64,000 nucleotides of DNA from Kaistia terrae (GTDB taxonomy: Bacteria; Pseudomonadota; Alphaproteobacteria; Rhizobiales; Kaistiaceae). Under the pieces are notes generated by a model. The model was not told the origin of the DNA and searched no databases. It saw nothing but the letters and a program-made list of their open reading frames with translations. Positions 51,231 to 59,295 of the stretch are shown one piece after another. The stretch covers positions 1,054,001-1,118,000 of the forward strand of contig NZ_JAPKNH010000001.1 of assembly GCF_026344005.1 (NCBI RefSeq), in the 5' to 3' direction. Position 1 is the first letter of the stretch. Each line of letters starts with the position of its first letter. Position numbers and translations under genes: made by a program.

Positions 51231-52408
51231 TGTGGCAACCAACCGATCAGCAATTGCCGAACGGCGTCGAGGGCCCGCTGATCCATTGTGCCTCTAGCGA
51301 TGGCTGCCGTTGTGAACAGCGGCTTTTCCAGAACCTCGGCATCGCCGACCCAGATCCGAACGATGCCGACCTGTCTGCCCTGCTCGACCGGCGCGATCAA
51401 GGGCCCGCTATAGCTGATCCGGGCGCGGATGCGCTCGCGATTGCCTCGCATCAACAGGATGTCGAGCGGCTCCTGCGTCGCGAGTCCCACCGAACCCGAT
51501 GCGCCGCCATAGACCCGCGCGTCGCCTACCGCCTCGCCGCGGTCGAAGAAACGCAGCCGTTCGAAGGCGGTGTTGCCCCAGTCGAGCAGCTTGCGCGCCT
51601 CTTCGGCGCGGTCCTTGTCGCTTTCGAGGCCGCTGATCACGACGATCATACGGTGGCCGTCACGAACTGCCGAAGCCGTCAGGCCATAGCCTGATTCCTT
51701 CGTGAAGCCCGTCGAAAGCCCGTCCGCGCCAATGCCGGCCGAGAGCAGCGGATTGCGATTGCGCTGATAGATGTTGTTCCAGGTGAAATCCGGCTCCGAA
51801 TAGATCTTGTAGAGGTCCGGATAGGTGCGGATCAGATAGTCGGCGATCTTGTACAGATCCTGGGCCGTGACCTTCTGAGCCGGGTCGGGCAAGCCCGAAA
51901 CATTGGTGAAATGCGACCCCGTCAGGCCCAATTCCTTGGCCTTGCGGTTCATCATCTCGACAAAACCGCCCTCCGAGCCGGCGATCCCTTCGGCGAGGAT
52001 AATGCAGGCGTCGTTGCCGGCCTGCACGATCGCGCCGCGCAGCAGGTCGGCGACGGAGATCGTCGATTTCAGCTTGGCGAACATGGTGGCGCTGCCGGAA
52101 GGCGCCCCGCCCGTCCGCCAGGCGAATTCGCTGACCGGAAAACTGTCCTGAAGATGGATCTTGCCGGCGCGGATGGCGTCGAACACGACCGCCATCGTCA
52201 TCATCTTGGCCATGGCGGCCGGCTGGAACGCCGCGTCCTCTTCCTTGCTGAAGAGAATGGTGCCGGAATCGACGTCGACGAGCAGCGCGCTGGCGGCCTT
52301 GCTCTCATAGGGCGCTGCAATAGCGGAGCGTGGCCCCACAACCGCGCCAAGGACCATGAAAATGGCCAGCACGAGGGAAAAACGCAGCGGGAACCAGCAG
52401 GAAATCAT
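51221..52408 (-). CDS. D-alanyl-D-alanine carboxypeptidase-like protein lacking all catalytic motifs
   Basis: A 395-residue exported protein with a signal peptide (cleaved near SAIAAPYE), a peptidase S11 domain and a C-terminal PBP5-type domain. It aligns along its full length with DacA-type enzymes (ALLVDVDSGTILFSKEEDAAF, NDACIILAEGIAG, ESGYGLTASAV). The nucleophile motif SxxK reads A65-M-A-K68, SxN reads A130-G-N132, and KTG reads S232-T-G234. All three changes are clear in the DNA (GCC at 52214-52216, TCG at 51713-51715). It should therefore not hydrolyse peptidoglycan and may be a structural or regulatory pseudoenzyme. It sits between rlpA and tmk, where other Rhizobiales have dacA. Confidence 0.88.
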   Translation of the reverse strand: MISCWFPLRFSLVLAIFMVLGAVVGPRSAIAAPYESKAASALLVDVDSGTILFSKEEDAAFQPAAMAKMMTMAVVFDAIRAGKIHLQDSFPVSEFAWRTGGAPSGSATMFAKLKSTISVADLLRGAIVQAGNDACIILAEGIAGSEGGFVEMMNRKAKELGLTGSHFTNVSGLPDPAQKVTAQDLYKIADYLIRTYPDLYKIYSEPDFTWNNIYQRNRNPLLSAGIGADGLSTGFTKESGYGLTASAVRDGHRMIVVISGLESDKDRAEEARKLLDWGNTAFERLRFFDRGEAVGDARVYGGASGSVGLATQEPLDILLMRGNRERIRARISYSGPLIAPVEQGRQVGIVRIWVGDAEVLEKPLFTTAAIARGTMDQRALDAVRQLLIGWLPQWK

Positions 52409-52502
52409 CACCAAATGCCGGGCGCCTAAACCAGAGAAGGAGCGGCGCGAAGCCGCTCTCTTCTGGTTAACAGGCTCGGTACCCTACGATCAATGCTGGT
52501 GG

Positions 52503-53849
52503 TCAGCGGACGACCAGATAGGCACCGGACAAACCGGCTGCTTTCGCCGCGGCGACGGCATCGACGCCGCTCGACGCGCCATCGGCCAACACAAGTCGAA
52601 GCGACTGCATGGGGCGTCCATCGACGTCGATGCGTGTCGACGTGACCCGGCCGAGCCCTGCGAACTTGCCGGCAACGGCTTGGGCATTGGCGGAATTGGA
52701 AAACACGCCAAGCTGGACCACGTCGGCATCGGCGCTGCGCTCGGACGCGACCCGACGGACAGCGTCATCAAGCGAGGCCTGCAGCTTCTCGCGGCCCGAG
52801 GCGCCGGAAGCCATTTCTGCTGCGGCCTGCTGCGCCGGCGATGTCGCCAGATCGGCCGCATAGGACGAACGGGCCGAGCGCCGGACGGGCAAAGCATATT
52901 CGTCCGGCATCGGGGCCGGTTCGGCGTCGGAATATCCGACCGGGCTGTTGACGGTAAAGGAGCCGAGCGAGCGCTCGCCGTAATTGCTGCCTTCGACGCT
53001 CGGAGCCGCATCCGCAACGACGCGCCGCGCCGGCTGGGCTTCGGAATAGGCGATTGCCGGATCGAAAGCGCCGCCGTTTTCATAATAGTCGGGGCGCGAG
53101 CGCGGTATCGGAGCCAACGCCGCCATGACGATGGCCGGATTGGCGCTCGGCGCCTGCATGACCGGAGCCATAGCGAGCATGGTGTCGCCCGAGGTGCTGC
53201 TGCCGGGCCCCTTATAGGAAGCGAGCAGCATGCGCTGGTCATGGCCTTCCATCTTGGCGGGGCCGATATATTCGACCTTCACCTTGGCGGTGCCGTGATG
53301 CTTCATGTCGAGCACTTCGGCCGTCCGCGAGGAAAGATCCATCACGCGGTCGCTGGCATATGGTCCGCGATCGTTTACGCGGACCATGACCGAGCGGCCA
53401 TTGCGCATATTGGTGACGCGCGCATAGCTCGGCAGCGGCATGGTGGGATGGGCGGCCGAGAGGCCGTCCATGTCATAGACCTCGCCATTGGCCGTGTAGC
53501 GGCCATGGAAGGCGGAACCATACCAGGAAGCGTAGCCGACGGCGGTATATCGCTTGTTCTCGAACGGCTTATAGACCCGGCCCTTTACCGTATAGGGCTT
53601 GCCTACCATATAGCGACCGCCGCCCTGCGGAACCTTCTGGCCATACTGGACCACGCGCGGGCTGGCTTTGACGCCATATTCCTTTTCGGAGAAATATTCC
53701 TTGCTGCGCTTGGCAGGCTTTGTTGGGGCGGTGGCGCAAGAAGCGAGGAGAGCGGCGGCGGCGACTGCGGTCGCGGCCTTCAGCATCACCCTGCCCTGCG
53801 GCGCTTCCGAGCCAAACAGGCCCAGAATCTGTTTTTTTGAAATCCCCAT
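52503..53849 (-). CDS. rlpA: Septal ring lytic transglycosylase RlpA, lipoprotein with SPOR domain
   Basis: A protein of about 448 residues. A lipobox (LLASC) suggests outer-membrane anchoring. The double-psi beta-barrel catalytic domain follows, with GYASWYGSAFHGRYTANGE and VRVNDRGPYASDR, which hold the expected acidic residues. After a long disordered linker a C-terminal SPOR domain (about the last 75 residues) binds denuded septal glycan. The start is uncertain: ATG at 53849 or, with a more standard lipoprotein signal, ATG at 53786 (MLKAATAVAAAALLASC). It is the first gene of the block with the inactivated dac homologue, suggesting a division-related role for both. Confidence 0.9.
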   Translation of the reverse strand: MGISKKQILGLFGSEAPQGRVMLKAATAVAAAALLASCATAPTKPAKRSKEYFSEKEYGVKASPRVVQYGQKVPQGGGRYMVGKPYTVKGRVYKPFENKRYTAVGYASWYGSAFHGRYTANGEVYDMDGLSAAHPTMPLPSYARVTNMRNGRSVMVRVNDRGPYASDRVMDLSSRTAEVLDMKHHGTAKVKVEYIGPAKMEGHDQRMLLASYKGPGSSTSGDTMLAMAPVMQAPSANPAIVMAALAPIPRSRPDYYENGGAFDPAIAYSEAQPARRVVADAAPSVEGSNYGERSLGSFTVNSPVGYSDAEPAPMPDEYALPVRRSARSSYAADLATSPAQQAAAEMASGASGREKLQASLDDAVRRVASERSADADVVQLGVFSNSANAQAVAGKFAGLGRVTSTRIDVDGRPMQSLRLVLADGASSGVDAVAAAKAAGLSGAYLVVR

Positions 53850-54164
53850 CTCGCCTATCCGATAGCAGCAACCGAAGAACTTGTCGATCTGATCGACGGG
53901 CGCCGACGCCTTTCGGGCCTGAAGGACATCGCGAAAACGGCGCGACACTCCAGCAAGCATGAACCCGCATTCAGCCGGTTTGGCCTTTCCGGCTGGTTAA
54001 TCAACCGTGGCCGAAATGCGTCAAATACATGGAACAACCGGGACTCGGGCTGGAGGGTTAATCAATTGCCCTCGTTTCGAGCGTGTTGGGCCGTCATCCA
54101 CATCTGGATGGAAGGTTCCACTTGCATTCGGATCAAGGGTTCAGCATTGATCCCGGATTGACCC
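53850..54164. other. Gene-free stretch between rlpA and tRNA-Ser
   Basis: This stretch should contain the divergent promoters of rlpA and the tRNA gene. I find no confident -35/-10 pair and no gene. A short GGTTAATCAACC motif lies near 53994-54005. If rlpA starts further upstream, part of this region would be coding. Confidence 0.45.
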
Positions 54165-54254
54165 GGACGGGTGGCCGAGTGGTTTAAGGCAGCGGTCTTG
54201 AAAACCGCCGAGGGTGCAAGTCCTCCGTGGGTTCGAATCCCACCCCGTCCGCCA
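54165..54254 (+). tRNA. tRNA-Ser (anticodon UGA)
   Basis: The acceptor stem GGACGGG (54165-54171) pairs with CCCGTCC (54244-54250), followed by discriminator G and encoded CCA. The anticodon stem-loop contains TGA at 54199-54201. A long variable arm, as in class II tRNAs, and the T-loop GGTTCGAATCC are present. It reads UCA serine codons. An AT-rich stretch follows directly, as often seen where tRNA genes serve as integration sites. Confidence 0.97.
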
Positions 54255-54462
54255 TAATTAATTGATTTTATTGACTAAATTGAATGGCTGGTTCGCCGCC
54301 GATAAGCTCGTGAGGTAAGAACGAAGCGGGTTCGTTCGGGAGCATCCGGGCGAAAAGCTGCAGAGACGGGACAAAAGTCCCGAACAAAGTTGCGGCTCCG
54401 CCCCTTCTGCAGCATTCGGCGTTGCCGCCTCGGCCGATCTCTACCGGGTGAACCTCACCAGC

Positions 54463-54479
54463 TTGACGCCAGGCGTCAA
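54463..54479. promoter_or_regulatory. 17-bp perfect palindrome (candidate operator)
   Basis: TTGACGCC, one central A, GGCGTCAA. The form fits a binding site for a dimeric regulator. It lies 137 bases before the oxidoreductase gene that opens the plus-strand polysaccharide genes. The regulator is unknown. Confidence 0.5.
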
Positions 54480-54583
54480 AGCCTCGTCGCGCGCTACATC
54501 GCCCGCCAGCAAGACTGATTACCTCAGCAGGTAACCCCCCGGAAAGCCTACGCGTCTACAAGCGGAATCAGGACGGCGCCGGG

Positions 54584-54604
54584 CTCAATCGGCAGTCGAT
54601 TGAG
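54584..54604 (+). promoter_or_regulatory. Hairpin directly upstream of the oxidoreductase ribosome-binding site
   Basis: CTCAATCG, loop GCAGT, CGATTGAG form a perfect 8-bp stem that ends a few bases before the GGGAAG ribosome-binding site and 11 bases before the ATG at 54616. Its position suggests an effect on translation or mRNA stability rather than termination, as no T-tract follows. Confidence 0.5.
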
Positions 54605-54615
54605 ACGGGAAGCAC

Positions 54616-55776
54616 ATGGCGGCAGATCAAACCACGGGAATCGCGATCATCGGCTGCGGCTATGTCGCCGATTCCTACCGGCAATGCCTGTCGCTGCATG
54701 CGGATACGCTGCGCCTCGCCGGCGCCTTTGACCGGGATCCGCAGCGCCTTGCCGCCTACACCGCGACATGGGGCGGCCGCGCCTATGCCTCGCTGGACGA
54801 GGTGCTGGCCGATGGTTCCTGCGCAATCCTGCTCAACTTGACTGATCCCGAAAGCCACGCCGCCGTGACGCAGGCAGCTATCGCCGCCGGCAAGCATGTG
54901 TACTCGGAAAAGCCACTGGCCATGACGGCAACCGAGGCGGCGACACTTCGCGACGCGGCGCGAAATGCCGGCGTGCGGCTTGCCTCCGCGCCGTGCAATC
55001 TGCTCGGCGAAAGCATGCAGACCGCCTGGGCCGCAATCCGCGCCGGGACGATCGGCAAGGTGCTTCTCGCCTATGCCGAGATCGACGACGGCATGATCCA
55101 TCGCGCCGGTTATGATTCCTGGGTCAGCCGCAGCGGCAAGCCATGGCCGGGACGCGGCGAATTCGAGACCGGCTGTACCTATGAACATGCCGGCTATGCG
55201 CTGACCGTCTTCGCCGCCCTGTTCGGTCCGGCGCGTCGCGTGACCTCCTTCGCGGCGCTGCTGGTCCCCGACAAGGGCACCACGCCGCCGCTTGCGCATC
55301 CCGCGCCGGATTTTTCCGTCGGCTGCATCGAATATGACAATGGCGTCGTTGTGCGGCTGACCAATTCCATCGTCGCGCCCTATGACCACCGGATGCGGAT
55401 CATCGGCGAGACCGGAACGATCGAAATCAAGGAACCCTGGGACTACGCCTCGCCTGTCATCCTGCGCCGTCCGGGCCAGGGCCGGATCGCGCGCTTCATC
55501 GAACGTCGACTCGGCGGCGGTCTCGGCAAGCGCCTGCCGATGGCGCGGCGCGTGCCGTTCAAGGGCGGGCGCGGCAAGCCGACCATGGACTTTCTGCGCG
55601 GGCCAGCCGAGTTGGCCGCCGCGATCCGCGAGGACCGCCCGTCGCGGCTCGACGAGGATTTCGCCGTGCATGTGACGGAATTGACCGAAATGCTGCAGCA
55701 TCCCGAACGCTTCGACCGCCCTGCCCTTGTGCAATCGCGCTTCGCGCCGATCGAACCGATGGACTGGGCGCGATGA
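54616..55776 (+). CDS. Gfo/Idh/MocA family oxidoreductase
   Basis: A 386-residue NAD(P)-dependent sugar oxidoreductase. The N-terminal Rossmann motif IIGCGYVADSY and the family hallmark YSEKPLAMT with its catalytic lysine are clear, and the C-terminal alpha/beta domain has the expected size. In polysaccharide clusters these enzymes modify nucleotide or free sugars. The next gene overlaps by four bases (ATGA), so the two form an operon. Confidence 0.9.
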   Translation: MAADQTTGIAIIGCGYVADSYRQCLSLHADTLRLAGAFDRDPQRLAAYTATWGGRAYASLDEVLADGSCAILLNLTDPESHAAVTQAAIAAGKHVYSEKPLAMTATEAATLRDAARNAGVRLASAPCNLLGESMQTAWAAIRAGTIGKVLLAYAEIDDGMIHRAGYDSWVSRSGKPWPGRGEFETGCTYEHAGYALTVFAALFGPARRVTSFAALLVPDKGTTPPLAHPAPDFSVGCIEYDNGVVVRLTNSIVAPYDHRMRIIGETGTIEIKEPWDYASPVILRRPGQGRIARFIERRLGGGLGKRLPMARRVPFKGGRGKPTMDFLRGPAELAAAIREDRPSRLDEDFAVHVTELTEMLQHPERFDRPALVQSRFAPIEPMDWAR

Positions 55777-56723
55777 ACGCTACACCGCAAGCCAATCTGA
55801 TTACCTGCTCGTTCCGGGGCGATCTCGATGTCTGCCGGATGCTATGCGAGAGCATAGATCGTTTCGTACCCGCAACGATCCCGCACAGCCTCTATGTGCC
55901 GCGTGCCGACCTGAAGCTGTTCGCCGATCTCGCCTCGGACCGCCGCACGGTCGCGGCGCAGGAAGATTTACTGCCGAGCTGGTTCGTGAAGTTGCCGCTG
56001 CCGGGGCCGGAATGGCGCAAGCGGCTGCATCTGCCCCGCCGTAACATCTATGTGACGCCGTTCAGTCCGCCGGTGCGCGGCTGGATCGCGCAGCAGATCA
56101 TGAAGATCGCGGCCACGGCCAACGCCTCGGCCGAAATCGTCGCCCATATCGACAGTGACAATGTCTTCATCCGCCCCTTGACGCTCGAAGCCCTCGCCCG
56201 CGACGGCAAGGTGCGGATCTATCGCGATCCCGTGCGGGTCGAAATGGAGACACATCGCGTCTGGCAGGAGACGGCGGGAAGGCTGCTCGGCCTGCCATCC
56301 AGCCGCTATTATGGCGCGGAATACATCAATCCCTTTGTCGTCTGGCGCCGCTCCGTCATTCACGGCCTGATCGAGCGGATCGAGGGCATCGCCGGCCGCG
56401 ACTGGCGCATCGTCCTCGCCCGCACCCCGCATTTCGCCGAATATGTGCTGTACGGCGTCTATGCCGAGCAGGTGGTCGGCCTCGAACAAGCGGACCTGAT
56501 GCCGGAGGATTTCACGCTCTGCCATTCGCGATGGGGCGATGAATTCGCCGGCGCCGAAGACGAGGCGTCGTTCATCCGCTCGCTGCGGCCGGAGCATGTC
56601 ACCTGCCTGATCCAGTCGACCATCGATACGTCGATGGCGAAGCGGCGGGCGATCTTCGATCAGGTCGCAGCGCTTGCCGCCGAGCAGGATCAGGCGCGCT
56701 TGGGGGGGGGCGCCTCGCGGTAG
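55773..56723 (+). CDS. DUF6492-like putative glycosyltransferase
   Basis: A 316-residue protein resembling DUF6492 proteins of polysaccharide loci. It opens with LITCSFRGDLDVCRMLCESID and has a D-x-D-like metal/nucleotide-sugar motif in HIDSDNVFIRP, followed by EYINPFVVWRRSVI. It is probably a GT-A-fold transferase, but the activity is unproven. It is coupled to the oxidoreductase upstream. Its last codons include a run of nine G and overlap, on the opposite strand, the end of the convergent GT2 gene by 34 bases. Confidence 0.75.
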   Translation: MNATPQANLITCSFRGDLDVCRMLCESIDRFVPATIPHSLYVPRADLKLFADLASDRRTVAAQEDLLPSWFVKLPLPGPEWRKRLHLPRRNIYVTPFSPPVRGWIAQQIMKIAATANASAEIVAHIDSDNVFIRPLTLEALARDGKVRIYRDPVRVEMETHRVWQETAGRLLGLPSSRYYGAEYINPFVVWRRSVIHGLIERIEGIAGRDWRIVLARTPHFAEYVLYGVYAEQVVGLEQADLMPEDFTLCHSRWGDEFAGAEDEASFIRSLRPEHVTCLIQSTIDTSMAKRRAIFDQVAALAAEQDQARLGGGASR

Positions 56724-57721
56724 ACGGGATAGAGGCGGCCGAAGGACAATTTTCCCAGCACGCCGGCCCAGCGATAGCCAAAATCGGCCTTGGCCGCAGC
56801 CCCTTGTCGCCGGACGAGCGGATAGCGCAAGGCCAACAGCCCGAGTTGGACCATCGCCTTGGCGCGCAGCCAGCAGCGGGTGGCCAATGGCGCATCGCTG
56901 TTGCCGGCGACGGCCTCGGCATAGACCTGTCCGCCGGCAAAGAAGCGGCGGCGCAGATAGGCGGGATCGCAACGTCCGGCTGGGACGAATTCGAACACCC
57001 GCGCCTCCGGTAGCCAGCCGAACCGGCGGCCGCGCGCCTGCAGGCGGCAGAACAGATCGAGGTCTTCGCCGCCGGCATGGCCGAAGCGCGGATCGAACGG
57101 CTGGTCATCGGCAAGCGTTGTGGCGCGACGAAAGATCGAATTGCAGGTCGCCACCGTGATGGCGCGCTCTCCGCGCTTGCCGAGCGCCACGACATCCTGG
57201 CCCGATGGCGCCTCGATCTGGCGCGAGAACAGGGTCTGGATCGCCGGAGTCACGCGGTCAGGTGTCTCGAATACGGGATCGACGCCGCCGAAAAAAACGT
57301 CATGGGGATGTTCGCGCAGGCCGGCGACGACGGCGGCGAGCCAGCCCGGCGCCAGTTCCTCGTCGTCGTCGATGAAGGCGATGATCGGCGAGGTCGCGGC
57401 GGCGATGCCGACATTGCGCGCGACCGAGATATTGGCCGGATGCGCCGCGACATAGCGGATCTCGAACGGGCCGGCTGCATTGGCAGCTTCGACCACGGCG
57501 GCGGCCGAACCCTCATCGCTGTTGTCGGCGACGATGACGGTGAGGCTTGTCCCCTCCGGCAGAGTCTGCATGCGAATGCTCACCAGCGCCTTGGCGAGAA
57601 GATCCTCGCGTCGAAAGGTGCAGATGACGATCGAGAGATCGATCTCCGTCGCACCGGTTGTCGTAACCTTGCCCAAACCGCCTGCCCCCGCCCGTTCGTG
57701 CTCGTTCCTAGAGCAAAGCAT
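56690..57721 (-). CDS. Family 2 glycosyltransferase
   Basis: A 343-residue GT-A transferase. The N-terminal fold LSIVICTFRREDLLAKALVSI, the metal-binding IAFIDDDEE and the later GGEDLDLFCRL are typical of GT2. A C-terminal amphipathic or membrane-associated segment follows. The ATG at 57721 is chosen, overlapping the polymerase gene by 14 bases; an open frame from 57748 adds nine residues. It acts with the adjacent polymerase and the paralogous transferase at 59296 in building the repeat unit. Confidence 0.88.
   Translation of the reverse strand: MLCSRNEHERAGAGGLGKVTTTGATEIDLSIVICTFRREDLLAKALVSIRMQTLPEGTSLTVIVADNSDEGSAAAVVEAANAAGPFEIRYVAAHPANISVARNVGIAAATSPIIAFIDDDEELAPGWLAAVVAGLREHPHDVFFGGVDPVFETPDRVTPAIQTLFSRQIEAPSGQDVVALGKRGERAITVATCNSIFRRATTLADDQPFDPRFGHAGGEDLDLFCRLQARGRRFGWLPEARVFEFVPAGRCDPAYLRRRFFAGGQVYAEAVAGNSDAPLATRCWLRAKAMVQLGLLALRYPLVRRQGAAAKADFGYRWAGVLGKLSFGRLYPVYREAPPPKRA
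56702..56710. repeat. G9 homopolymer tract in the shared 3' ends of two convergent genes
   Basis: Nine consecutive G lie inside both the DUF6492-like gene (plus strand) and the GT2 gene (minus strand), a few codons before each stop. Slippage here would change only the final residues and stop position of both proteins. It is the longest homopolymer noticed in the window. Confidence 0.85.
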
Positions 57722-59087
57722 CGTGCGCGGCCATGCGAGAACCGCCACCGGCCAGATGTTGCGGCCGACCGTCGGCGAGATCCCGGCTGCGCGACAACAC
57801 GAACAGGAACAGAACCGCGACGTTCGAAAGCACCGCGCCGCGCATGAACAAGGTCGCCTCGGTCAGATTGTGCAGGAGATAGAGCCAGAGCAGCATGGCC
57901 ATGAAGCCGATCGCCGCACGATCCGGGCGCGGTAGCGCGCGCGCGCTCGCCTGCGCCGTGCCGGATAGAGCCCCGTTCAGGACGATCAGGACGGCGACAA
58001 TCATCGCCGGCAGGCCGAGATGCAGCCAGAGCTCCAGATAGCCGTTATGCGCCTGGTTGATGGTGCCGATGTCGACGTCGCCGAGCCAGGTTCCCGGCTC
58101 CAGGCGCTGTAGCGGATCGGCCGCCAAGCCGACATCCCAGAACGCGCCATAGCCATGGCCGAACCAGAAGCGCTCCTCCGCCGAACGCAGCGCGAAGGCC
58201 CAGAGTTCGTCGCGGCCGGTAAAGGACGCATCGCCCAGCGTCGCCGTCAGCACCCGGTTAGTGTCAAAATCGAAGACCGCGAACAGGCCAAGCAGCCCGG
58301 CCAGCCCGACAAGGCCAACAAAGATCATCAGCAGGATAAAGCGAGCCCCCCGCCATTCGGCGCAGGCGAACAGGGCGATGAGCATCAGCGCGGCGCCGGC
58401 GAGGCCGATCGACGTCTTGGAGCGGGTGAGAACGAGAAACAGGATCGCCGGGGCCAACATCAGCGCAGCGATCAGGACCGAGCGCGCGCGCGTCGCGCCG
58501 AGCATCCAGGTGGCGCCCGCGACGACCGTGATCATCGCTACCAGGCCGGCGACATTCTTCTGGCTGTAGAGCCCGCGCACGCCGATGTCGGTGATGGCGA
58601 CGCCGGGCCAGAGTGCGGTCCCGACCAGATTGACCAGCATGACCAGCGTCAGGCCGACGAACCAGGTCGTGTGGAACCGGCGCAGATCCTGAAGACTGGC
58701 CGCGATCCCGGCCGCAATGGTGGTCAGGAAGACGAGAAGCAGAGCCCGACGCAGTGTTAGGCCAGGATAATCGGACCAGACGAAGCTCAGCAGAGAGAAG
58801 CCGGTCAGAGCGACCAGCGGCAGGTTGCGGAGACAAAGCGACAGCGCGGCGCGGTAATGAACGACAAGGGCCACCAGCGCCAGCGCGAAAAGCCCCAGCA
58901 CGACGAGACGGTCGAGCGGGCTGCCTTCAAGACGTTCGGCTACCGAAGCATCGGCGAACGGGCGCGTGCCGACCAGCGTATAAGCCATGAAGCCGACCAG
59001 CAGCACGCCATGCAGCCCGAACGCGCCGACGACGCTGCGCGCGTCGCTCGCCGCGCGCAGTTCAACCGGTATCGGGGCATCACTCAT
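57708..59087 (-). CDS. O-antigen ligase/polymerase family protein (Wzy/ExoQ-like)
   Basis: A 459-residue protein with about eleven or twelve transmembrane segments. The periplasmic loop contains FTGRDELWAFALRSAEERFWFGHGYGAF and QAHNGYLELWLHLG, features of the Wzy_C/ExoQ group that polymerise lipid-linked repeat units or ligate O-antigen. It overlaps the GT2 gene downstream. A Wzx-like flippase is encoded at the right edge, so a Wzx/Wzy-dependent exopolysaccharide is the simplest reading. Confidence 0.88.
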   Translation of the reverse strand: MSDAPIPVELRAASDARSVVGAFGLHGVLLVGFMAYTLVGTRPFADASVAERLEGSPLDRLVVLGLFALALVALVVHYRAALSLCLRNLPLVALTGFSLLSFVWSDYPGLTLRRALLLVFLTTIAAGIAASLQDLRRFHTTWFVGLTLVMLVNLVGTALWPGVAITDIGVRGLYSQKNVAGLVAMITVVAGATWMLGATRARSVLIAALMLAPAILFLVLTRSKTSIGLAGAALMLIALFACAEWRGARFILLMIFVGLVGLAGLLGLFAVFDFDTNRVLTATLGDASFTGRDELWAFALRSAEERFWFGHGYGAFWDVGLAADPLQRLEPGTWLGDVDIGTINQAHNGYLELWLHLGLPAMIVAVLIVLNGALSGTAQASARALPRPDRAAIGFMAMLLWLYLLHNLTEATLFMRGAVLSNVAVLFLFVLSRSRDLADGRPQHLAGGGSRMAAHDALL

Positions 59088-59295
59088 GCGGATCGGTTCC
59101 GAGGCGGGTCAAGGTTCGGACACCGTCCAGCCACTCCGGTTACGCCTGTTGGACGGTATGTCTAGTTCGGTTATCCTGACCATCCGTCCAGCTTGCTATC
59201 ACAGATTCGCAGGATCGGCGTCCCGGCGCAAAGCCCGTAACGAGATTGTCCTGCAGCCTGCATTTTAGCGCGCCCAACGACACTTCCAAGCGGCA

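Larger units (their letters stand above)
54255..54615. other. Intergenic region with a series of perfect inverted repeats ahead of the polysaccharide cluster
   Basis: These 361 bases hold no gene I can support. After an AT-rich start come five separate symmetrical elements. They are GAACGAA/TTCGTTC (54319-54337) and GCTGCAGA/TCTGCAGC (54357-54413, enclosing the hairpin CGGGAC-AAAA-GTCCCG at 54367-54382). A 17-bp palindrome (54463-54479), TTACCT-CAGC-AGGTAA (54519-54534) and CTCAATCG/CGATTGAG (54584-54604) follow. All arms are exact. The set could be a structured leader RNA, a multi-site operator, or a remnant of a mobile element at the tRNA gene. Confidence 0.6.

Noticed and set aside
54255-54560. 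Possible integrase or phage remnant downstream of tRNA-Ser
   Set aside because: One frame gives about 50 residues (including FGVAASADLYRVNLTS) but no tyrosine recombinase motif. I also saw no second copy of the tRNA 3' end in the window to act as an att site.
57077-57847. Open frame on the plus strand opposite the GT2 and polymerase genes
   Set aside because: It is Arg/Asp/Gly-rich without domains, and the minus-strand genes are unambiguous.
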